64,000 bases of DNA from Nitrospirota bacterium (lineage in GTDB: Bacteria > Nitrospirota > JACRHL01), in contig JAOUFN010000013.1 in NCBI GenBank assembly GCA_029858285.1, positions 1 through 64,000 of the forward strand, read 5' to 3'. The stretch's first letter is position 1. Each line of letters opens with the position of its first letter. The notes beneath the pieces are model-generated. The model was given only the letters and a program-made list of their open reading frames with translations, was not told where the DNA came from and did no database searches. A program made the position numbers and the translations under genes. Shown piece by piece: positions 16,875 to 26,659 of this stretch.

Positions 16875-17720
16875 ATGTCCAGCACCATGACCCCACCCCC
16901 CAACGCCCTGTCCATCGCCGGCTCCGACCCCTCCGGGGGGGCCGGAATTCAGGCCGACATCGCCGTGTTCACCCGCCTGGGGGTGCATGCCATGGCCATT
17001 CCGGTGGCCCTCACGGTGCAAAACTCCGGCGGCGTGCGCCGGGCGGAGGCTCTGGCGCCGGAATGGCTGCGGGAACAATTGGCTGCGCTGCTGGCGGACA
17101 TGCCCCCCGCCGCCACCAAAACCGGCATGCTCGGCTCCCGCGCCACGGTGGAGGCTTTGGCCGACGCCCTGGCCAAAACCCCCCTGCGTAACCTGGTGGT
17201 GGACCCGATCCGCCGCGCCAGCAGCGGGGCCGACCTGTTGCCGGACGATGCCTTTGAGCTCCTGGCCAAACGCCTGTTTCCCCACGCCCTGCTGATTACC
17301 CCCAACCGCGTCGAAGCGGAGCAGCTTTGGGGCCACCCGGTGCCCACCGCACGCGAGGCCGCCCGCTGTGCCGCCGACCTGTTGCAGACTGGTGTCCGCG
17401 CGGTATTGCTGACCGGCGGCCACCTGGACGACCGGGGCTACATCGTCGATACCCTGGCGGATGCCGAGGGCATCACCACCTGGCGCCACCCGCGCCACCC
17501 CGGACCCACCCCCCACGGCACCGGCTGCGCCCTGGCGGCGGCCATCACCGCGCACCTCGCCCACGGGTTACCGCTGCGGGAATCGGTGCGCCGGGCCCTG
17601 GTCTACATGCTGGAGGCGATCCGTTCCGCCACCACCCCGGGCCACGGCCGCCCCTATCTGGGGGACGGCTCCCGAACCCGGAGCGACAACCCAACCAACG
17701 ACTTTGCCGAAGGTCACTAA
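16875..17720 (+). CDS. thiD: Hydroxymethylpyrimidine/phosphomethylpyrimidine kinase
   Basis: This 281-residue ribokinase-fold enzyme phosphorylates HMP and then HMP-phosphate to HMP-PP for thiamine synthesis. The N-terminal SIAGSDPSGGAGIQAD is diagnostic, followed by KTGMLGS. The C-terminal anion hole GTGCALAAAI contains the catalytic Cys/Asp-type region. It starts 7 bases after usp, within the parAB-usp-thiD-nagZ run. ATG at 16887 is an alternative start. No TPP riboswitch precedes it. Confidence 0.94.
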   Translation: MSSTMTPPPNALSIAGSDPSGGAGIQADIAVFTRLGVHAMAIPVALTVQNSGGVRRAEALAPEWLREQLAALLADMPPAATKTGMLGSRATVEALADALAKTPLRNLVVDPIRRASSGADLLPDDAFELLAKRLFPHALLITPNRVEAEQLWGHPVPTAREAARCAADLLQTGVRAVLLTGGHLDDRGYIVDTLADAEGITTWRHPRHPGPTPHGTGCALAAAITAHLAHGLPLRESVRRALVYMLEAIRSATTPGHGRPYLGDGSRTRSDNPTNDFAEGH

Positions 17721-17733
17721 AAAGGTCATCCGC

Positions 17734-18744
17734 ATGTCCACCTCCGTGCCTCCACTGCCCCCCCTGTCCATCGACCGCGCCGCAGGTCAGGTGCTGATGA
17801 TCGGCTATGAAGAGGCGCCGGACGCCGCGCTGGACGCCCTCGCCGCCGGACGCGCCGGGGGCATCATCCTGTTCTCCCGCAATGTTGCGTCCGCAGGCCA
17901 GGTGCGATCCCTCACCGAGCGCTGCCGAACGGCCTTTGGCGGCCCGGTGCCCATCGCCATCGATCAGGAAGGGGGACGGGTGGCACGTCTGGCCGCCGCC
18001 GGATTGCCCGCCGGTCCCCCGGCCCGTGCGGTAGCGGCCCTGGGACCGCAGGCGGTTTACGACTGGGGTCGCGCCACCGGGCGTTTTTTGCGCGACCTGG
18101 GGCTGACCATCGACTTCGCGCCGGTGCTGGACGTGGACACCAATCCCGACAACCCGATCATCGGCGACCGCGCCTATGGCCGCGACCCGGACAGCGTCAT
18201 CCAGATGGCCCGGGCGGCCATTCGCGGACTGGCCTCGGCGGGCATCCAGCCGTGCGGCAAGCATTTTCCCGGTCACGGCGACACCTTGCTGGATTCCCAT
18301 GTGGACCTGCCGTGGGTGCGCCACACGGAGCCGCGGCTGGAAGCGGTGGAACTGGCCCCGTTCGCCGCCTTGGCTGCCGAACTGCCCGCCATCATGACCG
18401 CCCACGTGGTCTACCCGGCGTGGGACGCGGCGGTGCCTGCCACCCTGTCGCGGCGTATCGTCAGCGGCATCCTGCGTCAGCAACTGGGGTTTACCGGAAT
18501 AATTGTATCGGACGACCTGGAAATGGCGGCGGTGGCGCGCCTGGCCCCGGCCGGGGAACTGGCGGTGCGCAGCATCGAGGCGGGGGTGGATTTGCTGCTG
18601 TGCTGCAAGCGCCAGCAGGTATGGGAGGAGGCCTACGACGCCCTGCGTGCCCGCGCCGCCACCGACGCGGCCTTCCGCGCACGCCTGCTGGACGCGGCGG
18701 AGCGGGTGCGGCGCATCTGGTGCGGGCACGACCCGCAGCGGTAA
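17734..18744 (+). CDS. nagZ: Beta-N-acetylhexosaminidase NagZ
   Basis: This 336-residue GH3 enzyme removes GlcNAc from anhydromuropeptides in cytoplasmic cell-wall recycling. Key motifs: DQEGGRVARL, TIDFAPVLDVDTN, the signature GKHFPGHGDT with the His/Asp dyad (about 180-189), and the nucleophile loop SDDLEMAAV (Asp). Length and absence of a signal peptide fit cytoplasmic NagZ. The start follows an AAGG 8 bases upstream, 13 bases after thiD. Last gene of the parA run; convergent with rnfB. Confidence 0.94.
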   Translation: MSTSVPPLPPLSIDRAAGQVLMIGYEEAPDAALDALAAGRAGGIILFSRNVASAGQVRSLTERCRTAFGGPVPIAIDQEGGRVARLAAAGLPAGPPARAVAALGPQAVYDWGRATGRFLRDLGLTIDFAPVLDVDTNPDNPIIGDRAYGRDPDSVIQMARAAIRGLASAGIQPCGKHFPGHGDTLLDSHVDLPWVRHTEPRLEAVELAPFAALAAELPAIMTAHVVYPAWDAAVPATLSRRIVSGILRQQLGFTGIIVSDDLEMAAVARLAPAGELAVRSIEAGVDLLLCCKRQQVWEEAYDALRARAATDAAFRARLLDAAERVRRIWCGHDPQR

Positions 18745-18931
18745 TCGCGCGCATCACGCAACCGGGCGGAGTTTCTCGCGCAACAGGCCGCGCCGGACGC
18801 TCCCGCCCTCAAATTGCCAACATTCGAACGGCGCCGGTTTTTCGGGATTGGGAAGGGTGCGGCCAGATTCGCGATGAGCCCGGCCTCGCCATGTGTTGTG
18901 CGCGATGACCGCTGCGGGCCGTGCCCGCGGT

Positions 18932-19978
18932 CTAGCCGATCTGCACCAGCGTAAGGCGGTTGGGAACCGGCTCGGCCTGCACGCGCACGCCGCCCCCGTA
19001 GGCCCCCGGACCGCGCATGTCCACGGCGTTCTCGGGGCAGATCACCTTGCACATATAGCAGCCGATGCATTTTTCTACGTCCACCACGTGCAGTTTGTCC
19101 AGTTCACCGGAGATGGCGTTGGTGGGGCAGACGTCACGGCACAGGGTGCAGCCGGTGCACGGCTCGGGCAGGATATAACTGCGCGGTCGCACCCCGGAAA
19201 AATCCAGAATGGTGTCGTCCGGGCATTTGGCCACGCACAGGCCGCAGTTGGTGCACTTGCCGTAATCGATCTCCGCCAGGTAGGCGTTGATGGTGATGGC
19301 CTCGTAGGGGCACACCTTGACGCAGATGTCGCAGGAGATGCAGCCCACGGTGCAGACCTTTTTCACCTCGCTGCCTTTGTGGGTGGAGTTGCACAGCACC
19401 TGCACCTCGGCCACCGCCGGGATCATCTGGATCAGATCCTTGGGGCAGGCCGGGGCGCACAGGGTGCAGCCGGTGCAGCGCGAGTCGATCACCACCGGAA
19501 TGGCGTTCTCGTTCATGTACATGGCGTCGTAGGGGCAGGCGGACACGCAGGAACCCAGCCCCAGACAGCCGAACACGCAGGCCTTGCCGCCACCGGACAC
19601 CAGCACCGCCGCGTTGCAGTCGTCCATGCCCTGATACTGGAAGGCGCGGCGTGCCTCCTGCACGCCACCGGTGCAGAAAATGCGTGCGTACTGCTTGATG
19701 CTGGCTTCGGGTTCCACCCCCATGATGGTCGCCAGAGCGATGACCGTGCCCTCGCCCCCCACCGGGCAGGCGTTGACCTTGGCAGCGCCGGTGTTGATGG
19801 CGTCGGCGCAGGGACGGCAGCCGGCAAAGCCGCAGGCGCCGCAATTGATGCCCGGCAGGGCCCCCAGCAGTTCCTCCAGGCGTGCGTCCACGGCCACGGC
19901 GAAGCGTTTGGAAGCAAAGCCCAGGCCCAGCCCCGCCACGGCCCCCATGCCGCCCAGTGTCAATATGGCTGCCAGCAT
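18932..19978 (-). CDS. rnfB: Rnf complex iron-sulfur subunit RnfB, extended form
   Basis: This 348-residue protein has one N-terminal membrane helix, then a four-Cys 4Fe-4S domain (GINCGACGFAGC), then several ferredoxin-type CxxCxxCxxxCP motifs. The motifs are CTGCTLCAPACP, CISCDICVKVCP, CTNCGLCVAKCP, CTGCTLCRDVCP and CIGCYMCKVICP, plus a variant CLGLGSCVSACP. That is clearly longer and richer in clusters than E. coli RsxB (about 190 residues). RnfB takes electrons from ferredoxin and passes them into the ion-pumping complex. Last gene of the rnf operon. Confidence 0.95.
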   Translation of the reverse strand: MLAAILTLGGMGAVAGLGLGFASKRFAVAVDARLEELLGALPGINCGACGFAGCRPCADAINTGAAKVNACPVGGEGTVIALATIMGVEPEASIKQYARIFCTGGVQEARRAFQYQGMDDCNAAVLVSGGGKACVFGCLGLGSCVSACPYDAMYMNENAIPVVIDSRCTGCTLCAPACPKDLIQMIPAVAEVQVLCNSTHKGSEVKKVCTVGCISCDICVKVCPYEAITINAYLAEIDYGKCTNCGLCVAKCPDDTILDFSGVRPRSYILPEPCTGCTLCRDVCPTNAISGELDKLHVVDVEKCIGCYMCKVICPENAVDMRGPGAYGGGVRVQAEPVPNRLTLVQIG

Positions 19979-19991
19979 GCGGAATGATCCT

Positions 19992-20576
19992 TTAGCCGCG
20001 CACCAGCCCGGAAAAACCCATGAAGGCCAGGGACAGGATGCCTGCGGTCACCAGCACAATGGCGTTGCCCTGAAATGACCGGGGCACCGAGGCCAGGGCC
20101 AGGGATTCGCGCAGACCGGCCAGCAGCACCATGGCCAGGCCAAAACCCACCGAGGCGGCCACCGCGAAGGTCATGGTCTGCAAAAATCCGTAATCCTTCT
20201 GCTGCACCAGCAGGGCCACGCCGAGGATGGCGCAGTTGGTGGTAATCAGGGGCAGAAAGATGCCCAGGGCCTGATACAACACCGGACTGCTCTTCTGCAC
20301 CACCATCTCCACCAGTTGCACCAGGGCGGCAATGATGAGAATGAAACTGATGGTGCGCAGGTAGTCGAGTCCGAAGGGGGTCAACACCAGGCGCTGCACC
20401 AGCCAGGTGGCCAGACTGGCCACGGTCATCACGAACAGCACCGCCACCGACATGCCGACGGCGGAATCCATGCGCCGGGACACCCCCAGAAACGGGCAGA
20501 CGCCAAGGAACCGCGCCAGCACGAAATTGTTCACCAGCATGGCCGACAGGGCGATCAGGGCCAGTTCAGAACCCAT
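19992..20576 (-). CDS. rnfA: Rnf complex membrane subunit RnfA
   Basis: This 194-residue, six-helix integral membrane protein has the RnfA/NqrE signatures VNNFVLARFLGVCPFLGVS near the N terminus and LITTNCAILGVALL about residue 110. Each half contributes a Cys to the intramembrane [2Fe-2S] cluster shared with RnfE. It starts 2 bases after the rnfE stop and is followed closely by rnfB. Confidence 0.97.
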   Translation of the reverse strand: MGSELALIALSAMLVNNFVLARFLGVCPFLGVSRRMDSAVGMSVAVLFVMTVASLATWLVQRLVLTPFGLDYLRTISFILIIAALVQLVEMVVQKSSPVLYQALGIFLPLITTNCAILGVALLVQQKDYGFLQTMTFAVAASVGFGLAMVLLAGLRESLALASVPRSFQGNAIVLVTAGILSLAFMGFSGLVRG

Positions 20577-20578
20577 GC

Positions 20579-21322
20579 TCAGGCCTCCCCCCGACCGGGG
20601 CGATTCGCCCAGAAACTACCCCCGGCCACCATCATCCCGAGCATGATGAAGGCCCCCGGCGGCAGGACGAAAAGCAAAAACGCCGGGTAGCTCTCGGTAA
20701 ACAGGCGCACACCAAACAGGCTGCCACTGCCGAGGACCTCGCGCACCGCGCCCAGGGCCAACAGCGCCAGCAGAAATCCGGTGCCGGAGCCTGCTGCATC
20801 GGCAATGGCACGGGGAATCGGCTTCCTGCCGGCAAAGGCGTCGGCGCGCCCCAGCACGATGCAGTTGACGACGATGAGGGGGATGAAAAGGCCCAGAGTC
20901 TTGTGCAGGTCGTGGGCGAAGGCGTTCATCATCAAATCCACCACGGTCACAAAGGTGGCGATGATGACAATGTAGGCGGGGATACGCACACCGCCGGGAA
21001 TCACCCGGCGCACGGCGGAGACGGAAAAACTCGAGGCCACCATCACCGCCAGGGTGGCCATGCCCATGGCCGCGCCATTGACGGCGCTGGTGGTCACGGC
21101 CAGGGTCGGACACAGGCCGAGCATCTGGCGGAAGATGGGGTTTTCCTTGACGATTCCCCGGCGGAAATCGGCGCCCATGTCAGCCCACAGGGCGGCCCAG
21201 TTGGTGCCGGGCCGCGCGGGGATGGCCCCCGGCAACGCGACACCCCCGCCAGATGCGGCAGAGGTTATCCCGGAAGACGTCAGGGGCGAGGGGGACAGGG
21301 TCATGGTCGGTTCCGACTGCAT
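20579..21322 (-). CDS. rnfE: Rnf complex membrane subunit RnfE
   Basis: This 247-residue membrane protein is homologous to RnfA. It has KENPIFRQMLGLCPTLAVT in the first half and IVVNCIVLGRADAFA in the second, with the paired cysteines for the shared cluster. A Ser/Pro/Gly-rich N-terminal stretch of about 45 residues precedes the fold, longer than usual. ATG at 21322 has GGAG only 4 bases upstream; ATG at 21304 is a plausible alternative. The 197-base gap to rnfG is odd inside an otherwise tight operon. Confidence 0.93.
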   Translation of the reverse strand: MQSEPTMTLSPSPLTSSGITSAASGGGVALPGAIPARPGTNWAALWADMGADFRRGIVKENPIFRQMLGLCPTLAVTTSAVNGAAMGMATLAVMVASSFSVSAVRRVIPGGVRIPAYIVIIATFVTVVDLMMNAFAHDLHKTLGLFIPLIVVNCIVLGRADAFAGRKPIPRAIADAAGSGTGFLLALLALGAVREVLGSGSLFGVRLFTESYPAFLLFVLPPGAFIMLGMMVAGGSFWANRPGRGEA

Positions 21323-21519
21323 TGCACTCCGCTGGCGACCGCCGGGCCGCAGACTCCGGCAGCGCCCCGGGACAAAAATCCCCTCCGTTCCACTGTAACC
21401 CGGCTCCGGCCGCTGCACAACAGACGGCACGGCGGGCGCGAGATGCCGGAATCTCCCGGCAAGTCCTGGCGCAAAGTCCCCCGGAAATTCCTCCGGAAAC
21501 TCCCAGGCCAATCAGCTGC

Positions 21520-22110
21520 TTATCGGCAGAATCTGGCGCAGACTTCAAGGGCGCGGTGGACGGCGTTGGTCACCGCACGGGGGGTGATGGTAGCGCCGGT
21601 GAACTGGTCGATGTCGCCGCCGTCCTTGCGCACCGCCCAATGCGTGTTGTCCAGGGTGCGGCCACGCAGGCGAGGCAGCCAGGTGGGGTCGGTCACCACC
21701 CGGTCACCCAGTCCCGGGGTTTCGGCGTGGGCCAGCACCGCCACGCCGGTGATCTCCCCGGCGCGGTCCACCCCCACCAGAATGTCGATGTTGCCCGAAT
21801 ATCCATCCGGGGCGGTCACCGGCACCGCCGTACCCACCCACTCCCCCTGCATGCGCGCCAGGTACAGGGTGTAACTGCGGCCGTCGTCGCCGGTCACCTG
21901 CCGGGTGTCCTGATCGGCGCTGTTGGTGTGGGGCGGCAGTACCGCTCCCAGGGAGCGCACCAGTTCGCGGCGCTTCTGGTCGGCGATGGGGCCGGAGGTG
22001 AGGCGGTCGGTGACCGCCAGCACCACGGCGCCGATCACGCACACCGCCATCAGCACCACGGTCATGCGGTTCATCAGACTATCGGGGGGTTGGGGATTGG
22101 GGAAATTCAC
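21520..22110 (-). CDS. rnfG: Rnf complex FMN-binding subunit RnfG
   Basis: This periplasmic flavoprotein is anchored by one N-terminal helix. The covalent FMN motif is FTGATITPRAV (last Thr of TGAT carries FMN), and ETPGLGDRV is the family signature. GTG at 22110 overlaps the rnfD stop as GTGA, giving 196 residues and translational coupling. ATG at 22074 gives 184 residues but lacks a ribosome binding site. In the complex it relays electrons between RnfD and the RnfB/RnfC route. Confidence 0.93.
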   Translation of the reverse strand: MNFPNPQPPDSLMNRMTVVLMAVCVIGAVVLAVTDRLTSGPIADQKRRELVRSLGAVLPPHTNSADQDTRQVTGDDGRSYTLYLARMQGEWVGTAVPVTAPDGYSGNIDILVGVDRAGEITGVAVLAHAETPGLGDRVVTDPTWLPRLRGRTLDNTHWAVRKDGGDIDQFTGATITPRAVTNAVHRALEVCARFCR

Positions 22111-23315
22111 GGGCGTGGCCCCCCGTCGGTCCCCGCCCCCCGGCCACGCCGGGCGCCGTAGAGGCGCGGCGCGGTGTAGCGGTCGATGATGGGCACCGCG
22201 CTGTTCATCAGCAGGATGGCAAAGGAAACCGCCTCCGCATAGCCCCCCCACATGCGGATGACAATGGTCAGCAGGCCGCAGCCGACGCCAAAGATCAGCC
22301 GCCCCTTTGGCGTCAGGGGCGAGGTGACCATGTCGGTGGCGATGAAGAACGCCACCAGCATCAGTCCACCGGTGGCGAGGTGAAACTGGGGCGGCATGTA
22401 GCGGGTGGGGTCGTGCCACCAGAACAGCCCGGACACCAGCGCCACCGTGCCCAGCATGGCCGCCGGGGTGTCCCAGCGGATGTGGCCCCGGTACAGCAGG
22501 TACAGGCCGCCAACCAGCACCGCCACCACCGAGGTTTCTCCCAGCGAGCCGGGAATGCCACCCCAGAACGCCGCACCCAGGTCGGTGTGGGCGGCCTCAC
22601 CCAATCCCAGGCCGCGGATGCGTGCCTCCTGCAACTGGTTCAGGGGGGTGGCGGTAGTGACCGCGTCCAACCCCCACCGCGACGGCGTGACAAAGTGCGT
22701 CATCTGTGCCGGGAACGAGATCAGCAGCGCCACCCGCGCCAGCATGGCCGGATTGAACGGGTTGTAGCCCAGGCCGCCGAACACCTGTTTGCCCAGACCG
22801 ATGGCCACCAGCGCCCCCACCAGGCACAGCCACCACTCGGCGCGCGGCGGCATGCTGAGGGCCAGCAGCAGCCCGGTGACCGCCGCGCTGCCGTCGTCCA
22901 CGGTGATTTTTTGCCGCATCAGCTTCTGGCAGGCCGCCTCCACCGCCATGCAGCCACCCACGCACAGGGCGATGATCCACAGGCCGTAAGCGCCAAACTG
23001 ATACAGCCCCACCAGGGTGGCAGGGAGCAGGGCAATGAGCACTTCCACCATGATGGAGCGCACGCTCACCCGACGGCGCACATGGGGGGAGTAGGACAGG
23101 GTGTAGGCCACCTCCGGGGAACCCCCCGACGCCTTGGCGGCAGGTTTGGGGGTGGTTTTGGCACTTTCCGTGGAGGGGGTTTTGGCGCGTTTTTCCGCCG
23201 CGCCCCCAGGGGCAGGCGCGGAACCCGGGGGTGCGTGCCTTGCAGGGGCCTTTCCCGGCGTTTCAGAGGGGGGGCCGTCGGGCGGGGGGGTCTGGTTGTC
23301 GTCGGATGTGCTCAC
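22107..23315 (-). CDS. rnfD: Rnf complex membrane subunit RnfD with long N-terminal tail
   Basis: This 402-residue polytopic membrane protein is of the NqrB/RnfD family. The FMN attachment motif is DAVTTATPL (Thr about 223), and LGYNPFNPAMLARV, CxAVEAACQ and PLTPKGRL-type segments match the family. The first 65 residues are a low-complexity Pro/Ala/Lys tail facing the cytoplasm, absent from typical RnfD. rnfC ends 35 bases upstream; rnfG overlaps at the 3' end. Confidence 0.95.
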   Translation of the reverse strand: MSTSDDNQTPPPDGPPSETPGKAPARHAPPGSAPAPGGAAEKRAKTPSTESAKTTPKPAAKASGGSPEVAYTLSYSPHVRRRVSVRSIMVEVLIALLPATLVGLYQFGAYGLWIIALCVGGCMAVEAACQKLMRQKITVDDGSAAVTGLLLALSMPPRAEWWLCLVGALVAIGLGKQVFGGLGYNPFNPAMLARVALLISFPAQMTHFVTPSRWGLDAVTTATPLNQLQEARIRGLGLGEAAHTDLGAAFWGGIPGSLGETSVVAVLVGGLYLLYRGHIRWDTPAAMLGTVALVSGLFWWHDPTRYMPPQFHLATGGLMLVAFFIATDMVTSPLTPKGRLIFGVGCGLLTIVIRMWGGYAEAVSFAILLMNSAVPIIDRYTAPRLYGARRGRGAGTDGGPRP

Positions 23316-23350
23316 CGGTATCCCGTTTCAGCCCGTGATGCGTGCGGTGT

Positions 23351-24706
23351 TCAATGTTTTGTCTGTGCGGAGCGGCTTGCCTGGACCTCGGTCTTGGCAA
23401 AGCGGATCATCTGCACCAGGGGGCGATAAGAAGGGCAGACATAGGAACAGCAGCCACACTCGATGCAGTCGAAGGGGTGGTAGCGTTCGCTCTCGGCGAA
23501 GGCGCGCACCTCGGTGCATACGGAAATCATGTTCGGCAGCAACCCGATGGGGCAGACCTCGATGCAGGCGGAACAGCGGATGCAGGGGCGAATGTCGCCG
23601 CTGTCGATGGCGTCGTGGGGGATCACCAGAATCCCGGAGGTGCCTTTGATCACCGGCACCTCCAGGCTGAACTGGGCGGCGCCCATCATCGGGCCGCCAA
23701 ACACCACCTTGCCCACCCGGCCGACGGTGCCGCCGAAATGCTCCACCAGCACCCGCGCCGGGGTGCCCAGGCGCACCCGCGCGTTGCCGGGCCGGTGAAG
23801 CCCCTCGCCGGTGACGGTCACGATGCGTTCCACCAGCGGTTTGCCGAAGCGCACCGCGTCGAACACCGCCGCGCAGGTGCCCACGTTGTGCACCACCACC
23901 CCCACGTCGATGGGCAGCCCGCCGGAGGGCACTTCCAGCCCGGTGAGAACGGTGATGAGCTGCTTTTCGCCCCCCTGCGGATACTTGGTGGGCAATTCCC
24001 CCACGCTCACCGGCACGCCAAAGCCCCTGGCGCCGCCCACGGCCTGAATGGCTGCGGCCAGCGCCTGAATGGCGTCGGGCTTGTTGTCCTCGATGCCGAA
24101 CAGCACCCGCTCCACGCCCAGCACCCGCGCCACCAGACGCGCCCCGTCCACCACCCGGCGCGGCTCCTCCAGCATCAGCCGGTGGTCGGCGGTGAGGTAC
24201 GGCTCGCACTCCACGCCGTTGACGATCAAGGTGCGCACCGCCTTGCCGACGGGGGGATCGAGCTTGACGTGGGTAGGAAAACTGGCCCCCCCCAAACCCG
24301 CCAGACCGGCCTCCTGCACCATCTGGCGAACCGTGTCCACCGGTACCTGATGGGGATCGTCGTGGCCGCTCAGGGGCAGCCACTGGTCCAGGCCGTCGGA
24401 GCGGATCACCACCGAACGCACCTCGCGCCCGGAGGGGTGGGGCAGGGTGGCGATCGCCGTCACGGTGCCCGACAGGGTGGCGTGTACCGGCGCCGATACC
24501 CGCCCGGCGGCGCGCCCGATCATCTGCCCGGTACGCACCAGGTCGCCTACCGAAACCACCGCCTCGGCGGGCATGCCGATGTGCTGCAACAGGGGCAACA
24601 CCACCTGTTCCGGCAGGGGCAGGACTTCACTCGGCAGTGTGGCGCTGAGCTCCTTGCGGTAGGCGGGGTGAATGCCACCAAAAAAGGACCGGAAGCGCTC
24701 GATCAT
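23351..24706 (-). CDS. rnfC: Rnf complex NADH-binding subunit RnfC
   Basis: This 451-residue peripheral subunit has the SLBB/Nqo1-like NADH/FMN core. [16 protein letters not shown] and [17 protein letters not shown] are diagnostic. Near the C terminus are two 4Fe-4S motifs, [12 protein letters not shown] (about 378-389) and [12 protein letters not shown] (about 417-428). It exchanges electrons with NAD(H). Its ATG overlaps the nrdR stop (ATGA). The long C-terminal repeats of gammaproteobacterial RsxC are absent. Confidence 0.96.
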   Translation of the reverse strand: MIERFRSFFGGIHPAYRKELSATLPSEVLPLPEQVVLPLLQHIGMPAEAVVSVGDLVRTGQMIGRAAGRVSAPVHATLSGTVTAIATLPHPSGREVRSVVIRSDGLDQWLPLSGHDDPHQVPVDTVRQMVQEAGLAGLGGASFPTHVKLDPPVGKAVRTLIVNGVECEPYLTADHRLMLEEPRRVVDGARLVARVLGVERVLFGIEDNKPDAIQALAAAIQAVGGARGFGVPVSVGELPTKYPQGGEKQLITVLTGLEVPSGGLPIDVGVVVHNVGTCAAVFDAVRFGKPLVERIVTVTGEGLHRPGNARVRLGTPARVLVEHFGGTVGRVGKVVFGGPMMGAAQFSLEVPVIKGTSGILVIPHDAIDSGDIRPCIRCSACIEVCPIGLLPNMISVCTEVRAFAESERYHPFDCIECGCCSYVCPSYRPLVQMIRFAKTEVQASRSAQTKH

Positions 24707-25227
24707 GCCCCCTCCGCCGCGTCAGTTCTGGCCGCCTCCGGTGGCGCCTCGCCGTTGTCGGCGGGGGCGGGGGGGGCCAGCCGCAATAGGGATTTGATCT
24801 CATCCATGAAGGCGTTCACGTCCTTGAACTCCCGGTACACCGAGGCAAACCGCACATAGGCCACCGGGTCCAGGCGCGACAAGGCCTCCATCACCTTTTC
24901 GCCAATGCGCGCCGAAGCCACTTCGGCCTCGCCGCTCTCCTGCAGGGACTGTTCGATACGCTCCACCTCGGCTTCCATCTGCTGGCTGGAGACCGGCCGT
25001 TTGCGGCAGGCCCGCGCCATGCCCGACAGCACCTTGCCACGGTCAAAAGGCTCGCGGCTGCCGTCCTTCTTGACCACCAGTTGGGCCACCACTTCCAGTC
25101 GCTCGTAGGTGGTGAAGCGGCGCGCGCATTTGAGACACTCCCGGCGGCGGCGGATGGCGCTGCCGTCCTGGCTGGAACGGGAGTCCACCACGCGGTCTTC
25201 GGGATAGCTGCAAAACGGGCATTTCAT
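24703..25227 (-). CDS. nrdR: Transcriptional repressor NrdR
   Basis: This 174-residue protein has the zinc ribbon [15 protein letters not shown]...[13 protein letters not shown] (two CxxC pairs), followed by an ATP-cone domain ([20 protein letters not shown]). NrdR senses ATP/dATP and represses ribonucleotide reductase operons through NrdR boxes. The C-terminal 25 residues are an Ala/Glu/Pro extension. Its stop overlaps the rnfC start, so this regulator heads the rnf operon; no nrd gene is in the window. Confidence 0.95.
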   Translation of the reverse strand: MKCPFCSYPEDRVVDSRSSQDGSAIRRRRECLKCARRFTTYERLEVVAQLVVKKDGSREPFDRGKVLSGMARACRKRPVSSQQMEAEVERIEQSLQESGEAEVASARIGEKVMEALSRLDPVAYVRFASVYREFKDVNAFMDEIKSLLRLAPPAPADNGEAPPEAARTDAAEGA

Positions 25228-25426
25228 GGATGTATTGCGCCGGGGTGTGGCAGGGGTGTGCGCTCCGCAGGAATTGCACCGGTTCCGCAACGGACCCCGG
25301 TTCGGTCCCCCAGTATGCCCGAGGCGGGGCGCCGGGGGCCAGTGTCGGACCGGGACGGAAGCGCAGACGGCAGAGGGAACGCGGGAAACGCAGGGGGCGC
25401 GGAGGGCGGGGGCGGCCCGGAAGGGA

Positions 25427-26659
25427 TCAGCCGGGGCCGGGGAAACGGCTGCACAGGGCGCGCACGTCGCGATTCACCTCGGCCAGACGCCCGGCATCGT
25501 CCCAACGCTCCAGCACCCGGTGGATCAGCCCGGCAATCTGCTTCGATTCCGCCTCGCCCATGCCGCGCGTGGTGATGATCGGGGTACCGATGCGGATGCC
25601 GCTGGTCACAAACGGGGAGCGGGTGTCGAACGGCACGCCGTTTTTGTTGAGGGTGATGCCGGCGGCGTCGAGGGCCTTCTCGGCATCCTTACCGGTCACA
25701 TCCTTGCGGGTGAGGTCCACCAGGAACAGGTGGTTGTCGGTGCCACCGGAGACCACGTCGTAGCCCAGCCGCACCATCTCGTCGGCCATGGCGCGGGCGT
25801 TGGCCAGCACCTGCCGCTGGTAGTCGGCAAAGCCCGGTTGCTGGGCCTCCCTGAGGGCCACAGCCTTGGCGGCGATGACGTGCATCAGAGGACCGCCCTG
25901 CATGCCGGGGAACACCGCCTTGTCCACCGCCTTGGCGAACTCCTCGCGGCACATGATCATGCCGCCCCGGGGGCCGCGCAGGGTCTTGTGGGTGGTGGTG
26001 GTGACAAAGTCGAAATGCGGCACCGGGGATGGGTGCAGCCCCGCCGCCACCGGCCCGGCAATGTGGGCGATATCGGCCAGGGAAAATGCTCCCACGGACC
26101 TGGCGATGGCCGCCATGCGCTCAAAGTCGATGGTCCGCGAATAGGCGCTGGCCCCCACCACCAGCATGCGCGGGCGTACCTCGCGGGCGATGCGCTCCAC
26201 CTCGGCATAGTCGATACGCCCGGTTTCGCGCTGCACGCCGTAAAAGGCTGTCTTGTAGAGCTGACCGGAGAAATTTACCGGGGAACCGTGGGTCAAATGG
26301 CCGCCGTGGGCCAGATTCATGCCCAGAATCATGTCCCCCGCGCTCAGCACCGCCAGGTAAACCGCCATATTGGCCTGGGAGCCGGAGTGGGGCTGCACGT
26401 TGGCGTGGTCGGCGCCAAAGATGGCACAGGCCCGCTCGATGGCCAGCCGCTCGCACACATCCACATGCTCGCAGCCGCCGTAGTAGCGCTTGCCGGGGTA
26501 TCCTTCGGCGTACTTGTTGGTGAGCAGGGAGCCCTGCGCCTCCAGGGTGGCCTGGGACGAGTAATTCTCGCTGGCGATGAGGATGACCTTTTCGGTCTCC
26601 CGCAGGCGCTCGGCCTCAATGGCCTGGTAAATCTCCGGGTCGGCTTGTTGCAGGTTCAT
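25427..26659 (-). CDS. glyA: Serine hydroxymethyltransferase
   Basis: This 410-residue PLP enzyme interconverts serine and glycine while charging tetrahydrofolate. Motifs: [39 protein letters not shown], and the PLP lysine in [15 protein letters not shown] (Lys about 225). Length is usual for the family. ATG overlaps the rpiB stop by two bases, so rpiB-glyA is an operon read from the promoter at 27152-27181. Confidence 0.97.
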   Translation of the reverse strand: MNLQQADPEIYQAIEAERLRETEKVILIASENYSSQATLEAQGSLLTNKYAEGYPGKRYYGGCEHVDVCERLAIERACAIFGADHANVQPHSGSQANMAVYLAVLSAGDMILGMNLAHGGHLTHGSPVNFSGQLYKTAFYGVQRETGRIDYAEVERIAREVRPRMLVVGASAYSRTIDFERMAAIARSVGAFSLADIAHIAGPVAAGLHPSPVPHFDFVTTTTHKTLRGPRGGMIMCREEFAKAVDKAVFPGMQGGPLMHVIAAKAVALREAQQPGFADYQRQVLANARAMADEMVRLGYDVVSGGTDNHLFLVDLTRKDVTGKDAEKALDAAGITLNKNGVPFDTRSPFVTSGIRIGTPIITTRGMGEAESKQIAGLIHRVLERWDDAGRLAEVNRDVRALCSRFPGPG

